DNA from: an uncultured Collinsella sp.
GTDB lineage: Bacteria; Actinomycetota; Coriobacteriia; Coriobacteriales; Coriobacteriaceae
Reading direction: 5' to 3'
Assembly: GCA_900755005.1 (NCBI GenBank)
Contig: CAAEEX010000115.1
Location: 1 to 39,822, forward strand
DNA length: 39,822 bases
Under the pieces are notes generated by a model. It did no database searches, had not been told where the DNA came from, and worked only from the letters and a program-made list of their open reading frames with translations. Below, piece by piece: positions 16,034-24,017 of the stretch (position 1 is the stretch's first letter; each line of letters starts with the position of its first letter). The position numbers and the translations under genes were made by a program.

Positions 16034-16507
16034 ATGCCGCGTCGTGCAGCAGCTAATCGTCGTGAGGTTCAGCCTGACGCCGTTTACAACAACCGCCTGG
16101 TGACTCAGCTCATCAACAAGGTCCTTCTTGACGGCAAGAAGGCCACCGCTGAGCGCATCGTTTACACCGCTTTCGAGATCGTTGCCGAGAAGTCCGAGGG
16201 TGGCGACGCTCTCGCTACCTTCAAGAAGGCTATGGACAACGTCAAGCCCACGCTCGAGGTTAAGCCCAAGCGTGTCGGTGGCGCTACCTATCAGGTCCCG
16301 ATGGAGGTCAACTCCCGTCGTTCCACCGCTCTGGGTATCCGCTGGATCGTCAACTTCTCCCGCGCTCGCAAGGAGAAGACCATGGCCGAGCGTCTCGCCA
16401 ACGAGATCCTCGACGCCTCCAACGGCCTGGGCGCTTCCGTCAAGAAGCGTGAGGACGTCTTCAAGATGGCCGAGGCCAACCGCGCGTTCTCTCACTATCG
16501 TTGGTAA
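16034..16507 (+). CDS. rpsG: 30S ribosomal protein S7
   Basis: 157 residues, the usual size. S7 starts assembly of the 30S head and contacts the E site. The sequence MPRRAAANRREVQPD, the LINKVLLDGKKATAE segment and the C-terminal EDVFKMAEANRAFSHYRW are canonical. AAGGAG precedes ATG 16034 at normal spacing. It is second in the str operon, with fusA starting 19 bp downstream. Confidence 0.97.
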   Translation: MPRRAAANRREVQPDAVYNNRLVTQLINKVLLDGKKATAERIVYTAFEIVAEKSEGGDALATFKKAMDNVKPTLEVKPKRVGGATYQVPMEVNSRRSTALGIRWIVNFSRARKEKTMAERLANEILDASNGLGASVKKREDVFKMAEANRAFSHYRW

Positions 16508-16526
16508 GTTAAGGTAAGGAACTAAC

Positions 16527-18626
16527 ATGGCTAAGCCTAAGTACAAGCTTTCCGATACCCGTAACATCGGCATCATGGCTCACATCGATGCCGGTAAGAC
16601 CACCACGACCGAGCGTATTCTTTACTACACCGGTAAGACCCACAAGATCGGTGAGGTCCATGAGGGCGCTGCCACCATGGACTGGATGGTTCAGGAGCAG
16701 GAGCGCGGCGTAACCATTACCTCCGCTGCTACCACGTGCTTCTGGAACAAGGACGGTAAGGACTACCGCATCCAGATCATCGACACCCCGGGCCACGTTG
16801 ACTTCACCGCCGAGGTCGAGCGCTGCCTGCGCGTCCTCGATGGCGCTGTCGCCGTCTTCGACGCCGTTGCCGGCGTTCAGCCCCAGTCTGAGACCGTTTG
16901 GCGTCAGGCTTCTACCTTCAACGTCCCCCGCATCGCCTTCATCAACAAGTATGACCGCGTGGGCGCTGACTTCTTCAACGCTATCGAGACCATGAAGGAT
17001 CGTCTCGACGCTAACGCCGTGGCCGCTCAGGTCCCGATGGGCGCCGAGGACAACTTCTGGGGCGTCATCGACCTGGTCACCATGACCGCATGGGACTTCA
17101 AGGCCGACGAGAAGGGTATGACCTACCCCGAGCCGATGGACGAGATCCCGGCTGAGTTTGCCGACATCGCTGCCACCAAGCGCGAGGAGCTCCTTGACGC
17201 TGCTGCCAGCTTTGACGACGAGCTCATGGAGAAGATCCTCATGGAGGAGGACTTCACCGTCGAGGAGCTCAAGGCTGCTCTGCGCAAGGGCGTTCTGGCC
17301 AACGAGCTCAACCTCGTCTTCGTGGGTTCCGCCTACAAGAACAAGGGCGTTCAGGAGCTGCTCGACGCTGTCGTCGACTACCTGCCCAGCCCGCTCGACG
17401 TTGAGGCCGTCACCGGTACCGATCCGGACACCGGCGAGGAGATTCAGCGTCATCCTTCCTTCGACGAGCCCTTCTCCGGCCTGGTCTTCAAGATCATGAC
17501 CGACCCGTTCGTCGGTAAGCTCACCTATGTCCGCGTTTACTCCGGCCGCGCCGAGTCCGGCTCCTACGTGGTCAACGCTTCCAACGGTCAGCGCGAGCGC
17601 CTCGGCCGCATCCTCGAGATGAACGCCGCCGAGCGTATCGACCGTGACGACGCTGCCGCCGGCGACATCGTCGCTTGCGTCGGCTTCAAGAACTCCACCA
17701 CCGGTGACACCCTGTGCGCCGAGGGCAAGGAGATCGTCCTCGAGAAGATCGAGTTCGCTAAGCCCGTTATTGACGTTGCCATCGAGCCCAAGACCAAGGC
17801 CGAGCAGGACAAGATGTCCCTGGCTCTGACCAAGCTCGCCGAGGAGGACCCGACCTTCCAGGTGTCCACCAACCACGAGACCGGCCAGACCATCATCGCC
17901 GGCATGGGCGAGCTGCACCTCGAGATCATCGTCGACCGTCTGCTCCGCGAGTTTAAGGTTGACGCTAACGTCGGTAAGCCCCAGGTTGCCTACCGCGAGA
18001 CCGCCGGTCACGACGTCGAGAAGGCTGAGGGCAAGTTCGTCCGTCAGTCCGGCGGTCGCGGTCAGTACGGCCACGCCGTCATCAAGCTCGAGAAGATGGA
18101 GGAGGGCTTCGGCTACGAGTTCGTCAACGCTATCGTCGGCGGCGTCGTGCCCAAGGAGTACATCCCGTCCATCGACAAGGGCATCCAGGAGGCCCTGAAC
18201 ACCGGTGTTATCGCCGGCTTCCCGGTCCTCGACGTTAAGGTCACCCTGTTCGACGGTTCTTACCACGAGGTCGACTCCTCCGAGGCCGCCTTCAAGATCG
18301 CCGGTTCCATGGCTATCAAGGACGCCCTCAAGAAGTCCGATCCGCAGCTGCTCGAGCCGATCATGGCTGTCGAGGTCGAGACCCCCGAGCAGTACATGGG
18401 CGACGTTATGGGCAACCTCTCCGGTCGCCGCGGCAAGATCGAGGGCATGGAGGATCGCAAGAACAGCAAGCTCATCCGTGCCAAGGTGCCGCTGGGCGAG
18501 ATGTTCGGTTACGCTACCGACCTTCGCTCCCAGACCCAGGGCCGTGCATCCTACACGATGCAGTTCGACTCTTATGAGCCCGCGCCCAAGTCCATCGTGG
18601 ACGAGGTCATGAGCAAGAACGCCTAA
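16527..18626 (+). CDS. fusA: Translation elongation factor G
   Basis: 699 residues, full length. EF-G drives ribosome translocation with GTP. The P-loop AHIDAGKT is at 18-25, DTPGHVD follows, and the guanine-specificity motif reads NKYD at 140-143 rather than the common NKMD; N, K and D are kept. Domains II to V look intact, with GELHLEIIVDRL and the domain IV SGGRGQYGHAVI segment. AAGGAACT precedes ATG 16527. In the canonical str operon tuf follows; here rpsJ follows after 60 bp and tuf is absent from the window. Confidence 0.97.
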   Translation: MAKPKYKLSDTRNIGIMAHIDAGKTTTTERILYYTGKTHKIGEVHEGAATMDWMVQEQERGVTITSAATTCFWNKDGKDYRIQIIDTPGHVDFTAEVERCLRVLDGAVAVFDAVAGVQPQSETVWRQASTFNVPRIAFINKYDRVGADFFNAIETMKDRLDANAVAAQVPMGAEDNFWGVIDLVTMTAWDFKADEKGMTYPEPMDEIPAEFADIAATKREELLDAAASFDDELMEKILMEEDFTVEELKAALRKGVLANELNLVFVGSAYKNKGVQELLDAVVDYLPSPLDVEAVTGTDPDTGEEIQRHPSFDEPFSGLVFKIMTDPFVGKLTYVRVYSGRAESGSYVVNASNGQRERLGRILEMNAAERIDRDDAAAGDIVACVGFKNSTTGDTLCAEGKEIVLEKIEFAKPVIDVAIEPKTKAEQDKMSLALTKLAEEDPTFQVSTNHETGQTIIAGMGELHLEIIVDRLLREFKVDANVGKPQVAYRETAGHDVEKAEGKFVRQSGGRGQYGHAVIKLEKMEEGFGYEFVNAIVGGVVPKEYIPSIDKGIQEALNTGVIAGFPVLDVKVTLFDGSYHEVDSSEAAFKIAGSMAIKDALKKSDPQLLEPIMAVEVETPEQYMGDVMGNLSGRRGKIEGMEDRKNSKLIRAKVPLGEMFGYATDLRSQTQGRASYTMQFDSYEPAPKSIVDEVMSKNA

Positions 18627-18686
18627 GTTCGAGCTCCCTGTTACGTAATCCGCGAGAACATCTCTCGCACTCTTTGGAGGTTTAAG

Positions 18687-18995
18687 TTGGCTACCCAGAA
18701 GATCCGCATTCGCCTCAAGGGCTATGATCACGAGGTCGTCGATCAGTCCGCGAAGCTCATCGTCGAGACCGCTCAGAAGACCGGTGCTCGCGTTTCCGGT
18801 CCTGTCCCCCTGCCCACCGAGCGCAACCTGTACACGGTTATCCGCTCGCCGCACGTGAACAAGGACTCCCGTGAGCAGTTCGAGATGCGCACCCACAAGC
18901 GCCTCATCGACATCCTCGACCCCACCTCGGGCACCGTTGATTCGCTCATGCGTCTCGACCTCCCCGCTGGCGTCGACATCGACATCAAGCTCTAA
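18687..18995 (+). CDS. rpsJ: 30S ribosomal protein S10 (NusE)
   Basis: 102 residues, canonical (IRIRLKGYDHEVVDQSA start, PLPTERNLYTV, SPHVNKDSREQFEMRTHKR). S10 is part of the 30S head and, as NusE, of transcription antitermination complexes. The start codon is TTG 18687, with TTGGAGG 6 nt upstream. Normally rpsJ heads the S10 operon; here it ends the str operon, followed at once by a strong terminator, and rplC lies almost 14 kb away. Confidence 0.97.
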   Translation: MATQKIRIRLKGYDHEVVDQSAKLIVETAQKTGARVSGPVPLPTERNLYTVIRSPHVNKDSREQFEMRTHKRLIDILDPTSGTVDSLMRLDLPAGVDIDIKL

Positions 18996-19016
18996 GCGAT
19001 ATCGCTCATAGCTTAC

Positions 19017-19058
19017 AGAGCCCCGCTGCCATTACGGTAGCGGGGCTCTTTTGTTTTG
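19017..19058 (+). terminator. Terminator after rpsJ
   Basis: AGAGCCCCGCT (19017-19027) pairs with AGCGGGGCTCT (19039-19049), helped by inner CC/GG, followed by TTTTGTTTT. It closes the str operon and also faces the end of birA. Confidence 0.92.
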
Positions 19059-19111
19059 CATGATGGGTTTTGACCGCCTGGTAATGCTGCTGAGTAGGTG
19101 GCTGCGGCGCC

Positions 19112-19888
19112 CTATTCGCCCAAGGGGCGCAGCGACGCCTCCTCAAAATGGAAGGATCGCAAGCCGTCTTCCGTTTCGATACACGCGCGTCCAAAGGTAT
19201 CGACGGTTTTAAAGATGCCTCGCGCCAGCTCGTCACCGGCAGGGGAGCGGGCGATAACGTGCTTTCCAATCCAATTGAGGTGAGCGACATATTCGCCGTG
19301 GACGGGCGCGAGCGGTCCGGCGTTTTCTTCCATGGCGTTGAGCAGATCTGCCCACGCGTCTACAGCGTTTACGACGGTGTGATAGACCTCATCGAGGAGC
19401 ATATCGACGGCGGGAACGTTCTCGTTGAGGTCCGAGAGACCGATTGCCGGCAGGCCACCATCGGGCACCTCCGCGGGCACATAGTTCACGTTGACGCCGA
19501 TGCCACAGACCGCAAAGGGGTTGCCTTCGTTATCGCGTGCGGCTTCGACCAGAATGCCGCCGAGCTTGCGTCCTCGCGCGACCAGGTCGTTGGGCCATTT
19601 GAGGCCAATCTCGTTTGCAAGACCCTGCTTTTCGAGCGCCTCGAGCACCGCTAGGCCGCTGACGGCGGCAAGGCCAGAGTACTTGGCGGGATCAACACGA
19701 GGACGTAGGACAATCGAGAGTAACAGATTGCCGGCGGTTGAATCCCACTTGTGGCCGCGTCGGCCGCGTCCTGCTGTCTGAGTCCGGGCGGCAAGTCCTG
19801 TGCCGTGCGGCGCTCCCTGTTTTCCTGCTTCGAGCAGGTCATCGTTGGTCGATCCGGTTACGTCGACTATCGTTAATTGGGCATCCAT
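19112..19888 (-). CDS. birA: Biotin--[acetyl-CoA-carboxylase] ligase
   Basis: 258 residues covering only the catalytic and C-terminal domains: TGSTNDDL, the biotin-loop TAGRGRRGHKW, LKWPNDL and GGILVE. It makes biotinyl-AMP and transfers biotin to the carrier lysine of AccB. There is no N-terminal winged-helix domain, so it is a group I ligase that should not act as a biotin repressor. ATG 19888 was preferred over an earlier in-frame ATG (19969) because GGGAGGT precedes it and the family begins here. It is divergent from the fab/acc operon, whose accB product is its likely substrate. Confidence 0.9.
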   Translation of the reverse strand: MDAQLTIVDVTGSTNDDLLEAGKQGAPHGTGLAARTQTAGRGRRGHKWDSTAGNLLLSIVLRPRVDPAKYSGLAAVSGLAVLEALEKQGLANEIGLKWPNDLVARGRKLGGILVEAARDNEGNPFAVCGIGVNVNYVPAEVPDGGLPAIGLSDLNENVPAVDMLLDEVYHTVVNAVDAWADLLNAMEENAGPLAPVHGEYVAHLNWIGKHVIARSPAGDELARGIFKTVDTFGRACIETEDGLRSFHFEEASLRPLGE

Positions 19889-19981
19889 AGCGGCTGCTAC
19901 CTCCCTAATGAATAAGTGAATGACGCAATGGTGTCGATAGATAGACACAATGTGAAGCCTTTGTCGCATTTGGACAATTTA

Positions 19982-19999
19982 ATGTTAACACGTCAACAA
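19982..19999 (+). promoter_or_regulatory. Operator-like repeat 1 of the fab operon
   Basis: An 18-bp site matching 20030-20047 at 17 of 18 positions. Its centre GTTAACACGTCAAC fits a degenerate palindrome GTTRACRYGTYAAC. It covers the -35 area of the probable fab promoter. Confidence 0.65.
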
Positions 20000-20013
20000 G
20001 GTGAAGAATGCGC

Positions 20014-20019
20014 TATCCT
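20014..20019 (+). promoter_or_regulatory. Probable -10 box of the fab operon
   Basis: TATCCT, the same hexamer as in the rpsL promoter. The -35 region is poor (TCAACA or GTCAAC within operator 1), which fits regulation by a bound protein. Confidence 0.5.
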
Positions 20020-20029
20020 CTCTTGGTCG

Positions 20030-20047
20030 ATGTAAACACGTCAACAA
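20030..20047 (+). promoter_or_regulatory. Operator-like repeat 2 of the fab operon
   Basis: Second copy of the 18-bp site, 48 bp downstream of the first and just after the expected transcription start. Two sites flanking a start fit cooperative repression or looping. They do not resemble the published FapR or FabT sites as I remember them. Confidence 0.65.
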
Positions 20048-20064
20048 CTCAAAGGAGGTTAGTG

Positions 20065-21024
20065 ATGGGTTTCACGATTCTTGGAACAGGCTCGGCGCTT
20101 CCCAAGCGCAGTGTTTCCAATGACGAGCTGTCCGAGTTCCTCGATACCTCGGATGAGTGGATTTTTACCCGCACAGACATCAAGAGCCGTCATGTGTGCA
20201 CCACCGAGTCGCTCGACGACCTTGCCGTAGCGGCGAGCGAGCGGGCACTTCAGGTGTCCGGAATCGACGCGAGCCAGCTGGATCTGATCGTCTGCTCGAC
20301 GACGACGGGTGACCACCTTGTTCCCGCCGAGGCGTGTGCCGTTGCTGAGCGACTGGGCGCGACGTGCCCTGCCTTCGATGTCTCGGCTGCCTGCGCCGGC
20401 TTCGTATTCGCGCTCGATGTCGCCGAGGGCTATATCGCCCGCGGCCGTGCCGAGCGCGTGCTTGTCGTTGCCGCCGAGCAGATGACGCGCGCGCTTGACT
20501 GGACCGATCGCGCCACCTGCGTGCTCTTTGGCGATGGGGCAGGCGCCGCAGTGATTGGGGCTGGGGGAGACAGCCCCCTTGCCGTTGAGCTTTCGACGGC
20601 GCCCGACGTCGAGACGTTGCGCGTTCCCGGTCTGGTCGGCACCTCGCCGTTTAAGGCCTCCGCAGATAGCGAGAGCGTGCTGTCCATGAATGGCCGCCGC
20701 GTGTTCAAGTTCGGCGTCAACGCGATTTGCGACACGGTCCATAAGCTTGCGAGCGATGCGGGCATTTCGGTCGAGGACATCGACCATTTTGTATTCCATC
20801 AGGCTAACGAACGAATCCTGAGTCAGGCGGTCAAGCGCCTCGGTGTGCCAGACAAGCGCGTGGTTCGAACGCTGCGCGAGACCGGCAACATTTCGAGCGC
20901 ATGCATTCCGCTTGCCCTCGACCGGCTGGCAAACGCCGGCGCACTTCACACGGGCGACACCATCGCCCTCGTTGGATTTGGCGCCGGCCTGGATATAGGT
21001 GGCTATCTGCTTCGTTGGAAGTAG
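20065..21024 (+). CDS. fabH: 3-oxoacyl-ACP synthase III (KAS III)
   Basis: 319 residues. It starts fatty acid synthesis by condensing acetyl- or branched acyl-CoA with malonyl-ACP. Catalytic Cys110 lies in SAACAGF, the His in FHQANERI and the Asn in ETGNISSACIP. AAAGGAGG at 20051-20058 is spaced well for ATG 20065; GTG 20062 is the alternative. First gene of a ten-gene fab/acc operon; acpP follows after 52 bp. As the entry enzyme it is the usual control point, and the operator-like repeats lie directly upstream. Confidence 0.95.
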   Translation: MGFTILGTGSALPKRSVSNDELSEFLDTSDEWIFTRTDIKSRHVCTTESLDDLAVAASERALQVSGIDASQLDLIVCSTTTGDHLVPAEACAVAERLGATCPAFDVSAACAGFVFALDVAEGYIARGRAERVLVVAAEQMTRALDWTDRATCVLFGDGAGAAVIGAGGDSPLAVELSTAPDVETLRVPGLVGTSPFKASADSESVLSMNGRRVFKFGVNAICDTVHKLASDAGISVEDIDHFVFHQANERILSQAVKRLGVPDKRVVRTLRETGNISSACIPLALDRLANAGALHTGDTIALVGFGAGLDIGGYLLRWK

Positions 21025-21076
21025 TCGCACATAGGAAATAAAAACGCCCCTAGGGCACAAACAAAGGAGAACTACC

Positions 21077-21313
21077 ATGGCAGATCAGAAGACCTTCGAG
21101 CGCGTTTGCGATGTTATCCGCGAGACCGCTGGCCTTGACGACGTCGAGATGAAGCCCGAGTCCACGCTCGAGGAGATTGGTCTCGACAGTCTGGGCACCG
21201 TCGAGATCCTCGTCGCCGTTGAGGACGAGTTTGGCATCCAGCTCGATACCGAGGAGAACCCCAAGACGGTCGGCGAGTTCGCCGATACGGTCGAGGCGGC
21301 ATTGGAGAAGTAG
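21077..21313 (+). CDS. acpP: Acyl carrier protein
   Basis: 78 residues, acidic, with Ser38 in GLDSLGTVE as the phosphopantetheine attachment site. It carries the growing acyl chain between the Fab enzymes. AAAGGAG precedes ATG 21077. It lies between fabH and fabK; fabK starts 2 bp after its stop. Confidence 0.96.
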   Translation: MADQKTFERVCDVIRETAGLDDVEMKPESTLEEIGLDSLGTVEILVAVEDEFGIQLDTEENPKTVGEFADTVEAALEK

Positions 21314-21315
21314 AG

Positions 21316-22260
21316 ATGCTCAAGACTCCTCTCTGCGATCTGCTCGGCATCGAAAAGCCCGTGTTCCAGGGCGGTATGGCCTGGATCGCCGACGCCTCGC
21401 TGGCGTCCGCAGTGTCCGAGGCGGGCGGCTTAGGGATTATCGCGGCCATGAACGCCGACGCCAACTGGCTGCGCGACCAGATTCATGAGCTGCGCGCCAG
21501 GACGGATAAGCCCTTTGGCGTCAACGTCATGCTCATGAGCCCGTTTGCCGACGAGGTCGCGCGGGTCGTGATTGACGAGCGGGTGCCGGTCGTCGTGACG
21601 GGTGCCGGCAATCCCACCAAGTACATGAAGGCGTGGAACGAGGCGGGCATCAAGGTCATCCCGGTCGTTGCCTCGGTGGCGCTGGCGCGCCTCGTGGCGC
21701 GTCGCGGAGCCACTGCCGTGGTTGCCGAGGGTACCGAATCAGGCGGCCATATTGGCGAGACCTCGACGATGGCACTGGTGCCGCAGGTTGTCGATGCGGT
21801 CGATATTCCCGTGGTTGCGGCTGGCGGTATCGCCGATGGCCGCGGCGTGGCGGCCGCCTTTATGCTGGGCGCCGCCGGCGTGCAGGTGGGTACGCGCTTT
21901 CTGATCGCAGATGAGTGCACCGTATCGGAGCAGTACAAGGAGATGGTCCTGAAGGCCAACGACACCTCGACGCGTGCGACCGGCCGCTCGACGGGACACC
22001 CGGTGCGTGCCCTCAAGAGCCCCTTCACCAACGCCTACGCCAAGAGCGAGGCGGCGGGCGTAAGCGTCGAGGAGCTCGGGGCCATGGGCACGGGCGCCCT
22101 TCGCAAGGCCGCCAAGGACGGCAATTACGAAGAGGGCTCGTTTTTGTGTGGACAGATTGCCGGCATGGTCAACGAGCGCCAAAGTGCACGTGAAATCGTT
22201 GACGACCTGGTCGATGGCGCCGAGCACGTCCTGAAGGGTGCGTGCGCATGGGTGGCGTAG
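21316..22260 (+). CDS. fabK: Enoyl-ACP reductase II (FMN-dependent)
   Basis: 314 residues of a flavin TIM-barrel related to 2-nitropropane dioxygenase. PVFQGGMAWIADASLA, GVNVMLMSP, EGTESGGHIGE and the phosphate-binding VAAGGIADGRG/GVQVGTRF are visible. It reduces trans-2-enoyl-ACP in the last step of each cycle, replacing FabI; FabK enzymes are known to be insensitive to triclosan. The end overlaps the start of fabD by 13 nt, indicating translational coupling. No fabI is seen in the window. Confidence 0.93.
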   Translation: MLKTPLCDLLGIEKPVFQGGMAWIADASLASAVSEAGGLGIIAAMNADANWLRDQIHELRARTDKPFGVNVMLMSPFADEVARVVIDERVPVVVTGAGNPTKYMKAWNEAGIKVIPVVASVALARLVARRGATAVVAEGTESGGHIGETSTMALVPQVVDAVDIPVVAAGGIADGRGVAAAFMLGAAGVQVGTRFLIADECTVSEQYKEMVLKANDTSTRATGRSTGHPVRALKSPFTNAYAKSEAAGVSVEELGAMGTGALRKAAKDGNYEEGSFLCGQIAGMVNERQSAREIVDDLVDGAEHVLKGACAWVA

Positions 22261-23174
22261 CGTTTCTGTTTGCCGGCCAGGGCGCCCAGCACCCCGCGAT
22301 GGGCGTCGACCTAATCGAGGCATCGCCGGCCGCCGCCGAGGTGTTCGCCATTGCCGACGAGGTGCGCCCGGGGACCAGTGAGCAGTGCCGAAGCGCCTCC
22401 AAGGAGGAACTCTCGCAGACCGAGAACACGCAGCCGTGCGTGTTCGTTCACGATCTGGCAGCGGCTGCCGCCCTGCGTGAGCGCGGCGTGGTACCTGCCG
22501 CCTGTGCGGGTTTTTCGCTTGGCGAGGTCGCCGCGCTCACCTTTGCGGGGGCGTTCGATACGCGAGCGGGCTTTGAGCTCGTGTGCGAGCGCGCGGCGCT
22601 GATGGCCGCGGCTGCCGAGCGCCATCCGGGCGGCATGCGCGCCGTCATCAAGCTCGATGCGGCGCAAGTCGAGAACCTGGCAAAACAGGCCGGCGAGGAC
22701 TGCTGGCCGGTCAACTACAACAGTCCGCAGCAGACGGTTGTTGCCGGAGCGCCCGAGGCGCTGCAGGAGCTCGACGTCCTAGTAAAAGAGGCTGGCGGCC
22801 GCGCTATGAAAGTCGCGGTGTCGGGCGCATTTCATAGCCCCTATATGGCCGAGGCGACTGAGGGGCTGGCGACGTATATCCAAGCCGGCCACGCGCCGTC
22901 ACCGCTGCTGATTCCGGTCATGGCAAACATGACGGCGGCGCCCTATCCGGCGGACCCGCGAGCGGCATCGGATGTCTTGGCCAATCAGGTGAGTCATGCC
23001 GTTCGTTGGGTCGACACGCTGCATGCTCTGCAGAATCAGGGCATCGACACGTTTATTGAGGTCGGCCCTGGCAAAACGCTGTCGGGCCTGGCCAAGCGTA
23101 CGCTGAGCGACGTTCGCGTGTATTCGTGCGAAACGGCCGAGCAGGTCGCAGCTATTGCCGACGAGCTCGCATAG
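22248..23174 (+). CDS. fabD: Malonyl-CoA:ACP transacylase
   Basis: 308 residues. LFAGQGAQ at the start, nucleophile Ser90 in GFSLGEVAAL, the catalytic His in SGAFHSPYM and EVGPGKTLSGL near the end are all present. It moves malonyl from CoA to ACP. ATG 22248 is chosen with AAGGG 9 nt upstream; GTG 22242 is possible. The start lies inside fabK. Confidence 0.94.
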   Translation: MGGVAFLFAGQGAQHPAMGVDLIEASPAAAEVFAIADEVRPGTSEQCRSASKEELSQTENTQPCVFVHDLAAAAALRERGVVPAACAGFSLGEVAALTFAGAFDTRAGFELVCERAALMAAAAERHPGGMRAVIKLDAAQVENLAKQAGEDCWPVNYNSPQQTVVAGAPEALQELDVLVKEAGGRAMKVAVSGAFHSPYMAEATEGLATYIQAGHAPSPLLIPVMANMTAAPYPADPRAASDVLANQVSHAVRWVDTLHALQNQGIDTFIEVGPGKTLSGLAKRTLSDVRVYSCETAEQVAAIADELA

Positions 23175-23204
23175 TCCACAGGGCTGTAACCCGAAAGGAA
23201 TGAC

Positions 23205-23978
23205 ATGGGCAACTTGAACAACGGCGCGCTCGAGCGCAACGACTCACGTCGCGTGGCACTGGTCACGGGCGGCTCGCGGGGTATCGGCCGCGCCTGCGCT
23301 GTCGGTCTGGCGGAGGACGGCTTTGATATCGCCGTCGTCTATGCCGGCAGCGTCGATGCGGCGCGCAAGACGTGCGAAGCCTGTGAGGCGGTTGGCGCCA
23401 CGGCACGCGCATATCAATGCGACGTGGCCGATCCCGCTGCTGTCAACGCGTGCGTGGAAGCGGTCCTCAACGACTTTGGTTCCATTTGGGCGCTCGTCAA
23501 CAACGCCGGCATCACCCGCGATGGCCTGCTCATGCGCATGGGCGATGACGCATTCGATCGCGTGCTCGATGTCAATCTCAAGGGAACATTCAATATGACG
23601 CGCGCGCTCACCAAGACCTTTATGCGCCAGCGCGGCGGTTGCGTCGTCAACATGAGCTCGGTCGTGGGCCTGATGGGCAATGCCGGGCAAGCCAACTATG
23701 CTGCTTCCAAGGCGGGCGTGATAGGGCTTACCAAGGCGGTGGCGCGCGAGCTTGCGCCTCGTGGCGTACGAGCGAACGCGGTCGCTCCCGGGTTTGTCGA
23801 GACAGATATGACGGCAAAGCTCTCGGAGAAGGTGCGTACGGCAACCGAGGAACAGATTCCCCTTAAGCGCATGGCACGTCCCGAGGAAGTGGCCGGCGTG
23901 GTGCGCTTTTTAGCGAGCGATGCGGCTGCTTACATTACGGGCGAGGTCGTGCGCGTCGACGGCGGAATGGCGATGTAG
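23205..23978 (+). CDS. fabG: 3-oxoacyl-ACP reductase
   Basis: 257 residues, a short-chain dehydrogenase. The cofactor loop GGSRGIGRA, NNAG, the catalytic Ser in NMSSVVG and Tyr165/Lys169 in YAASK are intact. It reduces 3-oxoacyl-ACP with NADPH. GAAAGGAATGAC precedes ATG 23205. A run of about 13 residues before the first beta strand is slightly longer than usual. Fifth gene of the fab operon. Confidence 0.94.
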   Translation: MGNLNNGALERNDSRRVALVTGGSRGIGRACAVGLAEDGFDIAVVYAGSVDAARKTCEACEAVGATARAYQCDVADPAAVNACVEAVLNDFGSIWALVNNAGITRDGLLMRMGDDAFDRVLDVNLKGTFNMTRALTKTFMRQRGGCVVNMSSVVGLMGNAGQANYAASKAGVIGLTKAVARELAPRGVRANAVAPGFVETDMTAKLSEKVRTATEEQIPLKRMARPEEVAGVVRFLASDAAAYITGEVVRVDGGMAM

Positions 23979-24017
23979 AAACCAGGGCCGAAGAACGGCT
24001 TGGATGAGGAGACCATG

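Noticed and set aside
16509..18896. 795-codon open frame on the minus strand
   Set aside because: It is the mirror of fusA: GC-rich codons with G/C third positions leave the opposite frame open. The fusA protein is unmistakable.
19982..20047. FapR or FabT operator at the fab promoter
   Set aside because: The sites do not match either consensus as remembered, and no such regulator gene is adjacent; kept as unknown operator.
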